Shown here piece by piece: positions 15,936-26,043 of a DNA stretch of 62,294 nt. The stretch is taken from contig CAILUT010000046.1 of NCBI GenBank assembly GCA_903837495.1, positions 1 to 62,294 of the forward strand, in the 5' to 3' direction. The stretch comes from an uncultured Flavobacteriales bacterium (GTDB taxonomy: Bacteria; Bacteroidota; Bacteroidia; CAIKAF01). Every line of letters starts with the position of its first letter. Position 1 is the stretch's first letter. The position numbers and the translations under genes are program-made. Below the pieces are notes generated by a model that was given only the letters and a program-made list of their open reading frames with translations, was not told the origin of the DNA and searched no databases.

Positions 15936-16402
15936 TCCGCGTTTATAGAAATAACCTTGAATTGAATTAAACCCCCTGGTGCTGTGATTTGGGCGATGTC
16001 GCCCACAGATTTTCCTAGCAATCCCTTCCCAATGGGTGAATCCACCGAAATTTTACCGGCCTTAAGGTCGGCTTCGCGTTCAGAAACAATCTGATAGGTC
16101 ATTTCTTGGTTGTTCTTCAGGTTTTGAATTTTAACCCGGGCCAGCAAATAGACCTTGGTGTTGTCCATTTGACCTTCTTCGATGATCCGAGCTTTGTCAA
16201 CCGTTTGCTGCAGTTTAGAAATCCGCAACTCAAGCATGCCTTGGGCTTCGCGGGCCGCATCATATTCGGCATTTTCAGACAGGTCGCCTTTGTCTCGTGC
16301 TTCGGCAATTTGGGCCGATATCTTAGGACGCTCCTTCACCAGGTCTTCCAATTCCGTTTTGAGCTTATGATAGCCCTCTTTTGTTAAATACGTATATGCC
16401 AT
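15932..16402 (-). CDS. greA: Transcription elongation factor GreA
   Basis: The 156-residue protein has the GreA architecture. The N-terminal coiled coil carries the signature EARDKGDLSENAEYDAARE around residues 34-52, whose acidic tip enters the RNA polymerase secondary channel and stimulates transcript cleavage. The C-terminal domain holds VDSPIGKGLLGKSVGD. It forms a two-gene operon with the HIT gene. A strong terminator between it and the upstream PorV-like gene shows it is transcribed from its own promoter. Confidence 0.97.
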   Translation of the reverse strand: MAYTYLTKEGYHKLKTELEDLVKERPKISAQIAEARDKGDLSENAEYDAAREAQGMLELRISKLQQTVDKARIIEEGQMDNTKVYLLARVKIQNLKNNQEMTYQIVSEREADLKAGKISVDSPIGKGLLGKSVGDIAQITAPGGLIQFKVISINAE

Positions 16403-16421
16403 AACAATTGCATTAAAAGCA

Positions 16422-16449
16422 AAACAGAAAGCCCGGAGGCTTTCTGTTT
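16422..16449 (-). terminator. Rho-independent terminator of the TonB/PorV operon
   Basis: A 12-bp stem AAACAGAAAGCC / GGCTTTCTGTTT encloses a 4-base CGGA loop. On the minus strand it is followed by TTGCTTTTA. It lies 25 bp past the stop of the PorV-like gene and before greA. Confidence 0.85.
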
Positions 16450-16474
16450 AAGCGAAAATAGGAAAAAGTAGAGA

Positions 16475-17593
16475 TTAAAGCAAGATGTGGACTCCGAAGG
16501 TGTGCACCCCGCTAAAATTGTAAGTGGCCCGGAAAGAATAATCCACACCTATTTTGGTGCGGCCTTCTTTTTTGAGGGGACTTTCGAACGAGAAGCCAGC
16601 GGAAGGGCCTGTAAAAGCATTCAACAAATCGGCTTGCACCCCATCGCGCTCTCCAAAAATTCCGCTTTCAAAAGAATATCCGCCACGCAACTGCAACATA
16701 GAGTTAAAGTCGTATTCCAATCCCAACAAGAACTGGTCTTTGGTAAAGCTGTTGGTGGTAAAGTTAAAGGCGGTGGTTAATTTGTGCTTTTTTGCCATAT
16801 ACTGAACATAGGCGAGGCCGATGTTCATTAATGCAGGCATTTCGAATTCAGCGGAACGCTGTTGCTGAGAAACGGGTGCACCGAAAATGGGGCTTTCGTT
16901 TTTCACCGTCAAACCATCGCCGGTGGCAATCATTCGGGGCCCAATGTTCTTCAGGTTAATTCCAAAGTGCAGATTGTCTTCGCCAAAACCGGGCGCCGTT
17001 TTCTTTTTATTGCCGATGCTTGTTTTGTAAATAATACCGGCATCAATGGCAAAACCCGCGGCCGAAACGTTGGCAATAGCCTGGTTAATCAGCCTGACCG
17101 TTACCCCTCCATGAATGGATTTTGAGAAGGATTTCGCGTACGAAATGCCTAAATTCAGGTTGTTCACACTGTACACCGAACCTGTGCCCTCAGGCTGTTC
17201 GGTAGTGGTTTCCTGAATGTCGCCCGACCCTAGGCTGGTAACAGAAATACCCAAGACTCCTCGATTTTTTCCCAAATTTTGGGCAAAACCAAAGGCACTG
17301 ATACCAATGTCTGACCCAGCCAACCAACGGGTATGGGTGAACAGCAATTCTGTGCGGTCCGTAAATGCCAAACCCGCTACATTCATGAATTCCGACTCTA
17401 AACCTCGGCCAATGGCGGTGCTAGAATTGGCCCAACCGGAACTGCGTGCCCAAGGGTTAATCAACAAATCGGTGCTGCCTGCACTGCCTGCGCGGTCTTC
17501 GTTTCCGGCTTGCAGAGATAGGCAAGAAAAAGCAAGAGCCAGCGCGGCTAGGCTTCTCACCTTGTGGGTTTTAGTAAAAAATGAGTTCATCAT
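16475..17593 (-). CDS. PorV/PorQ family outer-membrane beta-barrel protein
   Basis: The 372-residue protein has a signal peptide followed by AGSAGSTDLLINPWARSSGWA, the hallmark N-terminus of the PorV/PorQ (UPF0164) barrels. About fourteen alternating beta-strand segments follow, ending in aromatic/hydrophobic VHTFGVHILL as expected for Bam-inserted barrels. PorV is the T9SS shuttle that takes cargo from the translocon to the attachment complex. Paralogues like this one, linked to a TonB receptor and a giant sorting-domain protein, may serve a dedicated cargo. It is the last gene of that operon, 16 bp after the giant gene. Confidence 0.85.
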   Translation of the reverse strand: MMNSFFTKTHKVRSLAALALAFSCLSLQAGNEDRAGSAGSTDLLINPWARSSGWANSSTAIGRGLESEFMNVAGLAFTDRTELLFTHTRWLAGSDIGISAFGFAQNLGKNRGVLGISVTSLGSGDIQETTTEQPEGTGSVYSVNNLNLGISYAKSFSKSIHGGVTVRLINQAIANVSAAGFAIDAGIIYKTSIGNKKKTAPGFGEDNLHFGINLKNIGPRMIATGDGLTVKNESPIFGAPVSQQQRSAEFEMPALMNIGLAYVQYMAKKHKLTTAFNFTTNSFTKDQFLLGLEYDFNSMLQLRGGYSFESGIFGERDGVQADLLNAFTGPSAGFSFESPLKKEGRTKIGVDYSFRATYNFSGVHTFGVHILL

Positions 17594-17609
17594 ACTTCAG
17601 TTCTAATCG

Positions 17610-20600
17610 TCAGAAGGAATCCAAGTCTATTGGGCGCATCACCCCGTACCATTTCACAATGCGTTCTCCAATGCCTGGAGCTTTAATGTGAAACAGATAC
17701 AAGCCACTAGCTACGGGAATATTGGCATAATTCTTCATGTCCCAGTCGAGTGAGGTTATGGAGCTGGTTCCTTTTTCCAGCCTCCGCACCAAGGTGCCAT
17801 TCAATGCATAAATCGTTACCGTACAGTTGTCGGGTAGGTTCACCACTTTCACCCGGCTATCTACTTGACTGGTTTCGTAGTTGCTGGCGGCATAGTATGG
17901 ATTGGGGACCACCTGAATCAAATCGAGCGCAGCACGGGCTGCTGGATTGTCGCCAATGGTCGGAGTCAACTTGTCCATTGAGAAGTTGTACATCGGACGG
18001 TTGTTGTTCGATGGATTGGCCACGGTGTGAACACCGCTAAGTCCAGTTTGATAGCGTTTGGTTACCCGTAGGCTTAAGCGAATGTCGCTGCTCAACCAAT
18101 TGGTGCCTTTGGCATGGTAGGGAATACCTGCCCATGCACAGCTTCTCCACAAATTACGCTGAATGCTTGATGGCATTACGCTGCGTGGTTTTCCTGTGTT
18201 GTCCAAAAAATACCCTTTCATGGTTTCCCCAGCATCGTAGCCCGGCATGGATGCAAAAGGTTGTTCCAGCGGATTGGCCCCAAACACATACACATAATGT
18301 TTGCCCGCGGCAAGAAAATCCCCGAAATTTGAAATTACACCTTCTAAGGTTGTAAAATCTACAACAGAAGGGTTAAACAACATATCACGCCCATTGTTGC
18401 CGGACAGGTAGGAGTCCTCGCCAAAGGCCAGATTCAACCGTTGACCTGTTTCAACATCAATGGCATACCCTGGGAACCAAGAGTATCCCCACTCCGAAAT
18501 GTAATTCGCATCGCTTGGATTGCTGCTGCTTCCTGCACCGGGAATAGCAAACTTTCCGTCCTTGTCAACGGAAGGACTGTGGCGGAGCGAAAGTTTTTCG
18601 GGGCCTGTCGGCAAACTTGGATGTTTGTAGGCCAAAGCCGAGAAATCTTGGGTTTCAATAACAGGACAGCGGGTCCACTTTGAACGGTCGTTGGTCAACA
18701 CCAAATCAACCGAAGGAAGGATGTTTGGCATTTTGGCCGCCGTAATTACACGCCCTTCAATGCTTACAATGGCACCAGAAGCAAGCTGATGCGCTGGCAA
18801 TTGGTTTTGGTCTTCATCTTGATAGATGCTGGCCGAGCTTGTAAGCATGTAGGGTACAATACCTCCACCACCAAAGAAAGAGATATTGCGCTCAAACGAA
18901 GCCTCAGGATCCATCCAAAGCAATTCAGTGTTGCCACCCACAACCAACTCTATAAAGTTTGAGTTCCATTGAGGATCCTGTTCAGAATCGGTCGTGCCTG
19001 ACCTAATCCAGTTTCCTGCATTGCCGGTATTTTGGTCTCCAAAGAAACCCAGCCAATTGTTGCCGGGCTTGGAATTGGTAGAGGTGGCCGAAATGAATCC
19101 GTTTTCAATTTCGCGGCGATCAAACAAAATGCCATTAAGCACCGTGTAGGCAGGGCCGGGATTGGTAACCTGATTTAAGGTGATCGAGAAACCAAGGAAT
19201 GGATCCAAACCGGGTATGTCTCTACGGTCATACATTATTTGCTCATACGGAGTTGACATATCTTTTTCAGACAAAGCCACCGTATCTCCAAAAGGACTTC
19301 CGGGTTCAAGCAATACCCAGCGGGCATTGGGATTGATGGTTCCATCGGCTCCTGAATTTGCATCAATAACCCGAAGTTGATAATTGCCGCCCCTAACCTT
19401 TAGAGGATCTATAACTTTCACATTTACAGGCCCCATTCCGTAATCGTACACCAAGGTGTCGGCCCGGTGGTCGGGTGAATTAAGAATCTTTGTCTCTGTT
19501 TCAGAAGTTAACATTAGGTTGTTGCCTCCGTTTCCTCGGCCTTCTACCCGAACAATTTGAGGCCCAGAACCGTACAAGGCATTCAGAACCGTACCATTTA
19601 ACTCAGGAACAGGAATATGGGGAATGGCTGTAGTTACTTTAATGTTTCTGCGGCCTAAGAAAAACGGCTCCTTTTGACCATCCAATTGCAATGGATCATT
19701 GGGGTCGTAATTCCTATAATTGTTGTATCCGTAAGCCAAGGTCATGTAGTAGTATTTCTTGTGGTTCACCAACCGCTTATCGCCCAAAGCGAACTGATCG
19801 TCTTTTACGTTGAACGAGTGAACAATCCCTTCGTTGCTGCCGTTTACTTTGACCTTGGGAACGGAAAATCCGAGCTCTTCATCGAATTCAAAGTTTACAA
19901 TTCGACCAATTGGATTTCCGTTGGCATCAAAATCGCGCATGTCGCATTGAGCAACCAAACGAGCTTTGGTGTTTCCGTCATCGCCAAAAATATCTGAAGC
20001 AGTTACCGTGGCGTCTTTCAATTGGTAAATCATATACCCTTGAAAACGAATCATCCGGTCGTTGAACACAGAATCTATCTTATTGCCCAAATTAATGGTT
20101 GTAATTACAGGAAAACTAGGATTGGTATTGAACCCATACTGAGTTCCAACCACGTTCCCGCTTCCATCAAACAATTGGATGGTGGTGTCGGCATTCGAAC
20201 CATTGATGGGAGTAGAGTTAAAAACAAATAGGGTATCTCCATTGTCGATAATCAAACGAGACCAAGCCGGAGAAAAAACAGTGGTATCCTTTGTAATTGG
20301 AGTCGTTTTCAATTCAAACTCAGGAATAAAATAATTCAATTCCTCGTATTCCTCTAAGTAGTTGTTGGAAATAGCTTTGTTGGTCAAGAAAAGAACCAGT
20401 TCCCGGTCAAGCTCTTGCACATTCAAATCAGGCGCATCTGGACCGTTTAATACTCGGAAGCAGTTTTCGAACAAAGACTGAGCCTTTTGATCGGCCGTCA
20501 ATACTTTGATAACAGACTCATAGGGGTCTCCAGTCGATGTTCTGGCCCAAACCACTCCGATGGTAATATCGTTTACCAAACCCGGCTTTAGGGTAAAAGG

Positions 20601-22133
20601 ACCTGCAGATTGCATAAAACGACGGTCGCCCGGCGTGTTCGGAGCAGCTCCCGTATTTTGCTCCCGCCAGTCAAATCCAGGGTCTATCCCTTTGGTTCCC
20701 CAATTAAAGGGGTCTGAATCGCCAGGAAACATAAAATCAGAAATGATGTTGGTCGAACCATTTCCGGGTGTGGGGTAACCATCCCCACCATACACCATCC
20801 GGGTATTGTCCAACCAAAATCCACGCAAATAATTGTAATAGTTGGGGGCAGTGCTGGGGTCGCGCGTTGGGCCTGTGCCCGGATTGTTGTAATACACATA
20901 GCGACGCATCCCAAAGCGCTCATTGTCGGCAATGGTATCGTTAAACCCAAGACCATTGATTCCAAAGGCACTGCTCGCACGCGTAGTATCGGTAAGATTT
21001 GATATGTCTAACGGATTAAACACCTCAGCCACACCATTCGAATCCAAATAAGGGCCCTCAAAGAAATCCACACCTATCGCAGGCGGATTGCTGCCATATC
21101 CAAGCTGGCCTGAAAAGTTTTCATCAAAGGCATCTCCGTTGTACATAAATCCGAAACCCCGCTCTACATCACAACCCGTATAGTCGTCAATCGCTCCACC
21201 AATGTCCGAATCAATATTGATTCCAAAATAGCAGGAAGATAAGGTTGTTGTACCGCGGTTGATTAACTCGTAGTTGTAAAAGGTCATGTTGTTGATCTCG
21301 TCGTTCGTGTTGAAACCAAAACCTTGTGCCCGGATTTCCATGCCAATCGGATCGCCTTGAGATTCGCCGTGGATGTTTCCTTTGTCGTTGAATACCCACC
21401 ATAGGGTAAAGTCACCGTATAAAAAAGCAGAACGGTCGGAAGAGCAATCTACATTGTTGTCAAGGTCATAGAAAGGATAGTCGCAATCTTCGTACCGATA
21501 CACTCCGTCGCCGTTGGCATCGTAAAACGGAGCCAAAAGCGATTGCATGTTTAGGTGTTGACCATCGGCTTGAACAATCGGATTTCCAGGCCACTTCATA
21601 ATCACCTCGGGAACTTGGTATCCCTCGCAGCTTGGATCGTCGGGATCAATGCAGTTGCACAAACGGAATTGTTCAACCTGCGAGCGAGAAATAGCCCACA
21701 ATTGGTCGTACAAATCGCAGGTTTCATCATCAATTTCAGCAGTTCCAAGTACATCTAGGGGGCCGGTATAATAGTCAACACCGCCGGAACGATAACGCTG
21801 AGCTGCAACCCGAAGCGTTTGAGTATTGGCATCGCGACCACCAATAATCAGCGTACCTACATACATTGAGTGGCGACCAGATCCTTTGGGGATTTCATAT
21901 CGGGCATTTTGAACCAAATCCCACCACATATCTCCGCCCGAATGAATCAAAGCACGAACGTTGTTTACATTTAACTCGGCCGAGGACGAAGGCGGCAAAC
22001 AATCGGCTGCCAATTTCTTGTCAGGACCTACAGACGCTTTGCCGCCCGATTCGCCAACAACCTTATAGGCATAGGCGGGAACCGTTAAAGATACCGACAA
22101 CAGAAAAACAAAAATAGACCGGACCTTATTCAT
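17610..22133 (-). CDS. Giant surface protein with T9SS-like C-terminal domain
   Basis: The 1507-residue protein starts with a signal peptide (MNKVRSIFVFLLSVSLTVPAYA). The body is rich in Asp/Asn/Gly and aromatic residues, with calcium-loop-like stretches (YDANGDGVYRYEDCD, DLDNNVDCSSD). Near the C-terminus VVPNPYYAAS, VTIYALNGTLVRRLEK and VASGLYLFHIKAPG reproduce the type A sorting-domain pattern. It does not end in the usual basic strand but continues to VMRPIDLDSF. It sits between the TonB-dependent receptor (44 bp) and the PorV-like gene (16 bp), so the three are one transcript. The start at 22133 rather than 22181 is chosen for the signal peptide. Function unknown. Confidence 0.8.
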   Translation of the reverse strand: MNKVRSIFVFLLSVSLTVPAYAYKVVGESGGKASVGPDKKLAADCLPPSSSAELNVNNVRALIHSGGDMWWDLVQNARYEIPKGSGRHSMYVGTLIIGGRDANTQTLRVAAQRYRSGGVDYYTGPLDVLGTAEIDDETCDLYDQLWAISRSQVEQFRLCNCIDPDDPSCEGYQVPEVIMKWPGNPIVQADGQHLNMQSLLAPFYDANGDGVYRYEDCDYPFYDLDNNVDCSSDRSAFLYGDFTLWWVFNDKGNIHGESQGDPIGMEIRAQGFGFNTNDEINNMTFYNYELINRGTTTLSSCYFGINIDSDIGGAIDDYTGCDVERGFGFMYNGDAFDENFSGQLGYGSNPPAIGVDFFEGPYLDSNGVAEVFNPLDISNLTDTTRASSAFGINGLGFNDTIADNERFGMRRYVYYNNPGTGPTRDPSTAPNYYNYLRGFWLDNTRMVYGGDGYPTPGNGSTNIISDFMFPGDSDPFNWGTKGIDPGFDWREQNTGAAPNTPGDRRFMQSAGPFTLKPGLVNDITIGVVWARTSTGDPYESVIKVLTADQKAQSLFENCFRVLNGPDAPDLNVQELDRELVLFLTNKAISNNYLEEYEELNYFIPEFELKTTPITKDTTVFSPAWSRLIIDNGDTLFVFNSTPINGSNADTTIQLFDGSGNVVGTQYGFNTNPSFPVITTINLGNKIDSVFNDRMIRFQGYMIYQLKDATVTASDIFGDDGNTKARLVAQCDMRDFDANGNPIGRIVNFEFDEELGFSVPKVKVNGSNEGIVHSFNVKDDQFALGDKRLVNHKKYYYMTLAYGYNNYRNYDPNDPLQLDGQKEPFFLGRRNIKVTTAIPHIPVPELNGTVLNALYGSGPQIVRVEGRGNGGNNLMLTSETETKILNSPDHRADTLVYDYGMGPVNVKVIDPLKVRGGNYQLRVIDANSGADGTINPNARWVLLEPGSPFGDTVALSEKDMSTPYEQIMYDRRDIPGLDPFLGFSITLNQVTNPGPAYTVLNGILFDRREIENGFISATSTNSKPGNNWLGFFGDQNTGNAGNWIRSGTTDSEQDPQWNSNFIELVVGGNTELLWMDPEASFERNISFFGGGGIVPYMLTSSASIYQDEDQNQLPAHQLASGAIVSIEGRVITAAKMPNILPSVDLVLTNDRSKWTRCPVIETQDFSALAYKHPSLPTGPEKLSLRHSPSVDKDGKFAIPGAGSSSNPSDANYISEWGYSWFPGYAIDVETGQRLNLAFGEDSYLSGNNGRDMLFNPSVVDFTTLEGVISNFGDFLAAGKHYVYVFGANPLEQPFASMPGYDAGETMKGYFLDNTGKPRSVMPSSIQRNLWRSCAWAGIPYHAKGTNWLSSDIRLSLRVTKRYQTGLSGVHTVANPSNNNRPMYNFSMDKLTPTIGDNPAARAALDLIQVVPNPYYAASNYETSQVDSRVKVVNLPDNCTVTIYALNGTLVRRLEKGTSSITSLDWDMKNYANIPVASGLYLFHIKAPGIGERIVKWYGVMRPIDLDSF

Positions 22134-22177
22134 AAGAATGGGGTTTAACGAAGTATATTTCAACATAATGGAATCAA

Positions 22178-25100
22178 TCAAAAGTTCAAAATGGCGCCAA
22201 TACGCATGCGGCGTGGAAGGCTAAAATTGCGGGGGTCGTTCACCCTTAAATTGTACATGTCGCGGAATGCAACCGGGTCAATTTGACCGTTAATAAACGG
22301 TTGAAACTGCGGTGCAGTCAAATACCCGTCGTCGTCGGCATTGCCCGTGGCGGCATACACTCCAATCGTGTTTTGAATGTCAAATACATTCAACACCTGC
22401 AAATAAATGTTCAAGGTGGATTTTTTGCGGCTGTCGTTGTCTTTGCCGTCTTTCTTTTTACCCCAGAATATATTGATGTCTTTGTCAACCATCAAATCAA
22501 CACCAAATTCCCAAGGCAGACGGTTTCCATTGATGGAACCTTCTAAAGATGCCTGCCCACCGCCAGAGAGCAATTGGGTGCCGGTAACGTTAGACTGACC
22601 ACTGTAGGGAACTCCAGACCCTCCACGCAAGGTGGCACTGGCTCCAAAATTTTGAAGCAAAAACTTTAACGATTGAGGGCCATTGTATTTGTTCGGCCCC
22701 TTTTCTTCGCCGCCAAAACGGTAAATCAAGAAGGCGGTAAACAAGTGCCTTCTGTCGTAAGTGGTAGGTACGGTAGTCCGCAGGTTTGGTTGCCCTGAGT
22801 TCACCAAGTTTAATGCAGAGGTGTTGTCGGAACCCGTTCCATCGGCAAACTGCAAAGTATAGGTCGCCGTTAATTTTAGATTTCCTGTACGACGCAATTC
22901 GTACTCAAAGGTTACCCCTTTAACTGTTCCAAAGTCGATGTTGTCCCAACCTCCATAAGTACGCGGATACGCTTCATTTACCCGAACCAAGGCAATCATG
23001 TCGCGCAATTCCCGGTAAAAGGTTGAAATTTTAAGCGCACTAGAAGGAGTTAACAACTGACGGAAGCCAAGAGAGAAGTCTGTGGTACGCTCAGGACGCA
23101 GGTTCGGATTATTGAAGAAGGTTCCACCTGAATTATAAGAGGCATTGTCCCAGAAAAAATAATCGAGCGGATTGAGACGTACTGCCCCAGACGGACGTTG
23201 GGTTAGCACGTCATAATACGCTGTAAAGCCAACTTTATCTGAAATGGGGAAACTGAACGAAACCCGTGGCATGATATTGATTTGTGGATCGTAATCGCGG
23301 AAGGCTCCCGATGGAGTAAATCCAGGACTTTGTATGTCGTCGGCGGCGTCCACCAAGAAGGGTTGAACCCGACCGGAAGCGGTGCGCAACAAGGCAGGGT
23401 CATTGATGACCTCGCCAGACGCATTGTACCAAACGTTGTCGTTCCTATAGCCCAAAATGGCCGTAGGGTTTTGACGGTCGTTCACATACACCACATAATT
23501 GGTTCCGATGTTTCCAGGGTGGTTAACGCTGTTGCCGTTCAGCTCAATAACCTCGGCGGCACTCCGCGTCCGGTACAATGAAAATCGATCGGCAAGCACC
23601 GATTGGTTGGCATCAAAACGGTCAACCCGAACCCCGACATTAAAAATGATGTCTTTAAATGAAAACTTATCTGAAATGTAGCCGGCCAAATAAATGGGTT
23701 GGAATGACCCAATGGGCCGGGTCGCGTTTCCGTATTGATCCTTCGCAGTAAAGAAATCGTCAAACGTTACATTTTGAGTAGTTCTATTGCCGTACACATC
23801 GTATCCCCAATACGTAACCAAATTGTTCCCTTGATTCAACAACTCATCCGCACTAAACATATTCAGACGGAAGGTAGAAGGGTCTAATTCATCCACGTCT
23901 ATGGTTTCAAGTCCATCGGAATTCAAACCCAATTGCTGACGCAAATTCCAATCGAAAAAGGCTTGACCTACACCAAATTTATACCCGGTTTCGGCCGTGC
24001 GCTGTTCGTTTTCACGGTACAAGGCGGGATAGTTGATGGTGTCTTTAAACACCCCGGTTACCGGGTCGTAAACTGGAGCCGGTGCCGCAGTATCAATAAC
24101 CCCTAGGTGCTGATTGGCCAATTGCCAGCCCAAACGCCACAATCCAACAGGAGCCAAACTATAAAAATTGTCGTTCCGTTGTTCAAACTCAAAGCCCAAC
24201 TGGAAGTCATGATTCCCGATGGTTGCAGACCCTTGGCCTACCACGCGGAATTGATTGTTGTCGGAGGTGCTAAACCCATTGAATTGGGTGCCAGGGTGAG
24301 ACCAAAGGTTGTAAATGCTCCGCGGCGATTGGCCATTCAGCAAGGCTCCACCCTGTTGAATGTTGGGCAAATTGTCGTAAACCCCAAACGAATTATCAAA
24401 TAAGGTGTAGTATTGACTGGTAATGGCCGATGAAGTTGGGTTTAAGACTCCAGGTTGGTAGGTAACCAAGGTATCTGCAAATCCGCCAAACAAATACCCC
24501 GACATGTTGGTTTTGGGGTCTAACCCATAAGAAGGATATACCGGAGCTCGGAAGGTTTCAAAGCGACCAACGTGTCCATAATTAAAGAAATTGTCTTTGT
24601 GCATGGCATCTTGCGAAGTGCTTTCTCCACGCAGGTAATCCACTTGCAATGAAACCAAGGCGTTGCGCAGCCCTTTGTTTGATGAATCGTTGGGATTGGC
24701 AAACCGGTGGGTAATCCGACCCCAGGCATTCCAAGTAAAATCGGTGGATTCCCCGTTGCTTTCCCAGTTGAATAGAGAAGACGTGTAGGTGCCGCCATCG
24801 CGACCTCCACGGGCCTGTGACAAGTTCACAAAACCCCCGGCGGTAATAATGGTACGCTCAGAAGCAAGGATATCAAATTTACCTTGCATGTTTATGGACG
24901 AACTGGCTACATTTTGACGTGCACGAATGGTCTCGAAATCTTGACGGCGTAAAAACTCGGCGTTAAGCAAAGCTCCCGTTCCGGTTTCCGACAAGCGAAT
25001 GGGGTTCTGCTGAATGCTTTGAAGCACATCGGGCTTTACCCTCCATATATTTCCAGCTACTGGCGAAGGATCCCCGCTGTAACCCCCTTCTACCGTTCCT

Positions 25101-25927
25101 AAAAACCCAACAACAGGCACTTTAACTCCTTCCCGGTTTTTCCTTTTAATAAGTGGCCCCCCAACAGCACCGCTGAACAAATGGTTTTGATAGTTGTCTA
25201 AAAATTGAGAGGTACGCCCCTCAACCGTGCCAAACCACTTATTGGAAATTCCTCGGGTGGTCAACAATATGATGCCGCCGGTAGCGTCGCCAAAAGCTGC
25301 AGGAACACCCCCCAATATAACTTGGGTTTCTTCTACCGCTTGCTGCGGTAGGTTGGCAGAACCTCCACGAATCTTAACCCCATCAATGAAAATCGTAGCA
25401 CCCGAACGGGCTCCACGAATGTTTCCGATTTCCCCGTCTCGGCTAAAAACCCCACCAACCGTGGTTACTGCCGACAAAGGACTGCGGCCTGGAAGCTTCA
25501 GGATGTCTTCGCGGCGTATCGTCGTCCGCACCATGGTTTCATCTCGCTTAATCAACGGAACGGTTTCTTCTACAAAATCGTAGCCTTCTACTACTATGGC
25601 TTCAGAGCGCAACTGAGCATCAATAAAGGTGATGTTGCCTCCCGATTCTACGGTAATCCCTTTGGTTAGTTTGTTGAAACCGATGGCCGAGAAAACCAAT
25701 TGGTACTTTCCGGCAGGTACCGCCTTCATCCAGTACGTGCCATTCATGTCGGTTGAGGAACCACGGACTTGTACGCCATCCTTCGTGAGCACCACGTTCG
25801 CAAAAGGCAAGGGCTCACCCTTGTCGTCTTTTACAACACCCTTTAATTCCCCAGTTGAACCCTGGGCAAAAATGGTTCCTTGCATCGAAACCACAAACAG
25901 TATCAGCGGAAGTAATTTTTTAATCAT
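22178..25927 (-). CDS. TonB-dependent receptor with carboxypeptidase-regulatory-like N-domain
   Basis: The 1249-residue protein has a signal peptide (MIKKLLPLILFVVSMQGTIFAQ) and a CarboxypepD-reg-like domain (about residues 25-105: STGELKGVVKDDKGEPLPFANV). The plug domain follows (about 120-240, with GNIRGARSGATIFIDGVKIRGG and GVPAAFGDATGGIILLTTRG), then a large barrel ending ...MRIGAILNF. Such receptors import large substrates or take part in surface export complexes. No SusD partner is present; instead it heads an operon with a giant surface protein and a PorV-like barrel. A TAAATTTA box at 25963 might be its -7 element. Confidence 0.92.
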   Translation of the reverse strand: MIKKLLPLILFVVSMQGTIFAQGSTGELKGVVKDDKGEPLPFANVVLTKDGVQVRGSSTDMNGTYWMKAVPAGKYQLVFSAIGFNKLTKGITVESGGNITFIDAQLRSEAIVVEGYDFVEETVPLIKRDETMVRTTIRREDILKLPGRSPLSAVTTVGGVFSRDGEIGNIRGARSGATIFIDGVKIRGGSANLPQQAVEETQVILGGVPAAFGDATGGIILLTTRGISNKWFGTVEGRTSQFLDNYQNHLFSGAVGGPLIKRKNREGVKVPVVGFLGTVEGGYSGDPSPVAGNIWRVKPDVLQSIQQNPIRLSETGTGALLNAEFLRRQDFETIRARQNVASSSINMQGKFDILASERTIITAGGFVNLSQARGGRDGGTYTSSLFNWESNGESTDFTWNAWGRITHRFANPNDSSNKGLRNALVSLQVDYLRGESTSQDAMHKDNFFNYGHVGRFETFRAPVYPSYGLDPKTNMSGYLFGGFADTLVTYQPGVLNPTSSAITSQYYTLFDNSFGVYDNLPNIQQGGALLNGQSPRSIYNLWSHPGTQFNGFSTSDNNQFRVVGQGSATIGNHDFQLGFEFEQRNDNFYSLAPVGLWRLGWQLANQHLGVIDTAAPAPVYDPVTGVFKDTINYPALYRENEQRTAETGYKFGVGQAFFDWNLRQQLGLNSDGLETIDVDELDPSTFRLNMFSADELLNQGNNLVTYWGYDVYGNRTTQNVTFDDFFTAKDQYGNATRPIGSFQPIYLAGYISDKFSFKDIIFNVGVRVDRFDANQSVLADRFSLYRTRSAAEVIELNGNSVNHPGNIGTNYVVYVNDRQNPTAILGYRNDNVWYNASGEVINDPALLRTASGRVQPFLVDAADDIQSPGFTPSGAFRDYDPQINIMPRVSFSFPISDKVGFTAYYDVLTQRPSGAVRLNPLDYFFWDNASYNSGGTFFNNPNLRPERTTDFSLGFRQLLTPSSALKISTFYRELRDMIALVRVNEAYPRTYGGWDNIDFGTVKGVTFEYELRRTGNLKLTATYTLQFADGTGSDNTSALNLVNSGQPNLRTTVPTTYDRRHLFTAFLIYRFGGEEKGPNKYNGPQSLKFLLQNFGASATLRGGSGVPYSGQSNVTGTQLLSGGGQASLEGSINGNRLPWEFGVDLMVDKDINIFWGKKKDGKDNDSRKKSTLNIYLQVLNVFDIQNTIGVYAATGNADDDGYLTAPQFQPFINGQIDPVAFRDMYNLRVNDPRNFSLPRRMRIGAILNF

Positions 25928-26043
25928 ATTCCTTTTTCCTATAAGGCGGGCATAACCCTTCCTAAATTTAGTGTGGGTAAAAGTAGATATTTAAGGGCTT
26001 TTAACAATAGCTTCATGCCTGAATCATGAAATTTTTATCGAAA

